A DNA stretch of 47,727 bases from Caulobacter endophyticus. Its GTDB lineage: Bacteria > Pseudomonadota > Alphaproteobacteria > Caulobacterales > Caulobacteraceae. The position numbers and the translations under genes were made by a program. Below the pieces are notes generated by a model. The model ran no database searches. It was not told the origin of the DNA and saw only the letters and a program-made list of their open reading frames with translations. Positions 46,443 through 47,727 of the stretch are shown here, one piece after another. How positions within the stretch are numbered: position 1 is the first letter of the stretch; every line of letters begins with the position of its first letter. The stretch covers positions 1 through 47,727 of the forward strand of contig NZ_QDKQ01000038.1 in assembly GCF_003116815.1 (NCBI RefSeq), written 5' to 3'.

Positions 46443-47093
46443 ATGACCGACCAGGCCGCTCCCAGAACTCACGCCGAAGCCAACCGCGCGCGCAAGGACA
46501 TCGTCCTTGGCGAGGCGGTCGACGAGGCGCGCCTGGTGCGGTTCGTGGCCGGACCCGACGGCGTGGTGGTGCCCGACGTGGCCCGCAAGCTGCCGGGGCG
46601 CGGCATGTGGGTGGCGGCCGACCGGGAGTCGATCGCCGCCGCGGTCAAGAAGAACGCCTTCTCCCGCTCGGCCAAGGCCAAGCTGTCGGCGCCGGCCGAC
46701 CTTGCCGACCAGGTGGAACAGCTGCTGGCCAGGCGGGTTCTGGACGGCCTGGGCCTTGCACGGCGCTCGGGGAGCATTATCTCCGGGTTCGAAAAGGTTC
46801 TGGCGGCCCTGGCCTCGGGCAAGACCGCCTGGCTGATCGAAGCCGCCGACGGCGCCGATGACGGCCGCCGCAAGGTCTTTTCAGCCGCTCGCAAAGCGCC
46901 GAACGCCCCAAGAATCCTCGGGATGTTCACATCCGACGAATTGGGTTTGGCCTTGGGCGGGGAGAATGTGATACACACGGCGCTCCTCGCGGGGCGAGGC
47001 ACGGATCGCTGGACTTTGGACGTCGAGCGGTTATCAGGCTTCCGTCCTTTCACGCCGCCGGACTGGGTGGCGCGGCAGAACGAGGAGCCCTAG
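46443..47093 (+). CDS. YlxR/DUF448-L7Ae-like RNA-binding protein
   Basis: 216 residues: an N-terminal YlxR (DUF448) domain (LVRFVAGPDGVVVPDVARKLPGRGMWV, marked by LPGRGMWV) and a C-terminal L7Ae-like RNA-binding domain (LLARRVLDGLGLARRSGSIISGFEKVLAAL and LGMFTSDELGLALGGENVIHTALL, end GMFTSDELGLALGGENVIHT). The usual cysteine-bearing start of YlxR (R-x-C-x3-R/E type) is replaced by a Cys-free RARKDIVLGEAVDEARLVRFV. The gene sits between nusA and infB, the conserved place for this family. ATG at 46443 is chosen; a TTG at 46431 is less likely. Confidence 0.93.
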   Translation: MTDQAAPRTHAEANRARKDIVLGEAVDEARLVRFVAGPDGVVVPDVARKLPGRGMWVAADRESIAAAVKKNAFSRSAKAKLSAPADLADQVEQLLARRVLDGLGLARRSGSIISGFEKVLAALASGKTAWLIEAADGADDGRRKVFSAARKAPNAPRILGMFTSDELGLALGGENVIHTALLAGRGTDRWTLDVERLSGFRPFTPPDWVARQNEEP

Positions 47094-47299
47094 GCTTCGA
47101 TACGTCCTCGGATGGCTTCATTCGGTGGCGAAAATAGCCTAGAACCTGAATGTTGGAGCAAGCCGCCGCAGGCGTCGCGCTCTTGAGCGAAGGGCCGGGA
47201 AACGCGCCTCCTGTTGGAGGTACGTCCAGGCCCCTTTCTCGTATGGATTGATCGGTTTTTTGGGCCGGGAACCCGCCCGGCGGAAGTACAAGCGAGCGC

Positions 47300-47727
47300 A
47301 TGAGCGACGAGAACGATAACGGTCGGCCTGGTTCCAACCCCGGTGGGCGCGCGCCCATCACCCTGAAGCCCCGCCAGGGCTCGGTGAGCGCCGGCGTTGT
47401 GAAGCAGAGCTTCAGCCACGGCCGGACCAAGACGGTGGTTGTCGAGACGAAGCGCACGCGCCCGCATGCGCCGGCTTCCGGCAATCTCGCCGCCCCGTCC
47501 CAGGCCGAGCGTCGCCACGACGCGCCCCGTCCGCAAGGCGGTGGCGGTGGCGGTGGTGCGGCCGGCGGCCTGTCGCAGGACGAGATGCGCGCTCGCCAGC
47601 GCGCCATCGAGGCCGCTCGCGAAAACCAGGAGCGCCAGGCCGCCGAGCGTCGCGCCGCTGACGCCCGCGCCGCCGCCGAGGCCGCCGCGGCTCGCGAGGC
47701 CGCCGCCAAGGCTGCAGCCGCCAAGGC
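47300..47727 (+). CDS. infB: Translation initiation factor IF-2, N-terminal part (runs off right edge)
   Basis: Only the first 142 codons lie in the window: MSDENDNGRPGSNPGGRAPI, then APITLKPRQGSVSAGVVKQSFSHGRTKTVVVETKR (marked by SVSAGVVKQSFSHGRTKTVV), the IF2 assoc region, and an Ala/Glu/Arg coiled-coil (RQRAIEAARENQERQAAERRAADARAAAE, marked by RAIEAARENQERQAAERRA). This N-terminus is typical of alphaproteobacterial IF-2; the GTPase domain is outside. The ATG at 47300 follows ylxR after about 206 bases. Confidence 0.95.
   Translation, partial: MSDENDNGRPGSNPGGRAPITLKPRQGSVSAGVVKQSFSHGRTKTVVVETKRTRPHAPASGNLAAPSQAERRHDAPRPQGGGGGGGAAGGLSQDEMRARQRAIEAARENQERQAAERRAADARAAAEAAAAREAAAKAAAAK

Noticed and set aside
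44571..46472. Minus-strand open frame of 633 codons across nusA
   Set aside because: Antisense shadow produced by extreme GC third-position bias in nusA.

Overview
The window is a GC-rich (about two-thirds GC), densely coded stretch of an alphaproteobacterial chromosome, most probably Caulobacter or a close relative. The call rests on protein sequences (RimP, Fur, SecB and an NtrZ-like protein look caulobacterial), on promoters of the TTGACG / GCTANAAC type, and on repeated GC-rich intergenic palindromes of the CTCCCCCT-N-AGGGGGAG kind. Almost everything is core housekeeping. I see no rRNA, tRNA, CRISPR array, prophage or complete insertion sequence. The only mobile-element trace is the 3' end of an integrase-like gene at the left edge.

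Layout. 1-4.3 kb: integrase remnant, a HIT-MaoC pair divergent from malate dehydrogenase, a CBS-domain protein, then a 1 kb gene-poor stretch. That stretch holds what looks like a 6S-type structured RNA plus repeat palindromes. 4.3-12.7 kb: small accessory or regulatory genes (DUF1993, an Ada-like alkyl transferase, DUF2244, endonuclease III, an MFS/MarR divergent pair with a clear operator, a His-rich PadR repressor with DUF2218, a lipoprotein, OxyR, an ATP-grasp enzyme). 12.8-16.9 kb: a PfkB sugar or nucleoside kinase followed by a tightly overlapped hisB-hisH-hisA-hisF-hisE operon. 17-20 kb: smr-mltA-Tim44-like, divergent from secB.

20-24 kb: an OmpR-type response regulator, an L,D-transpeptidase, a YggS/ThiE pair whose start codons overlap head to head, an NtrZ-like periplasmic protein and a DUF3576 lipoprotein. 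24.2-31.5 kb: leuS-lptE-holA, then murJ and trpS (translation, LPS export, DNA replication, peptidoglycan). 31.5-35.1 kb: an Nfu iron-sulfur scaffold, a RutE-like nitroreductase, a lipoprotein, tsaB-rimI and fur. 35.1-43.1 kb, minus strand: miaB-phoH-ybeY-corC-lnt-(XRE regulator), then metK and trmB. 43.2-47.7 kb: ppa, then rimP-nusA-ylxR-infB running off the right edge.

The genes are mostly textbook neighbours, so the points of interest lie in the non-coding DNA: the 6S-like RNA, a nested inverted repeat near 3.9 kb, dyad operators at 8.5, 10.2, 19.4, 32.2 and 37.2 kb, a helically phased GTGCGA array at 32.8 kb, and a terminator-bearing leader ahead of rimP. I found no convincing new multi-gene system. 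The nearest candidate is the His-rich PadR/DUF2218 cassette, which looks like a metal-responsive unit.
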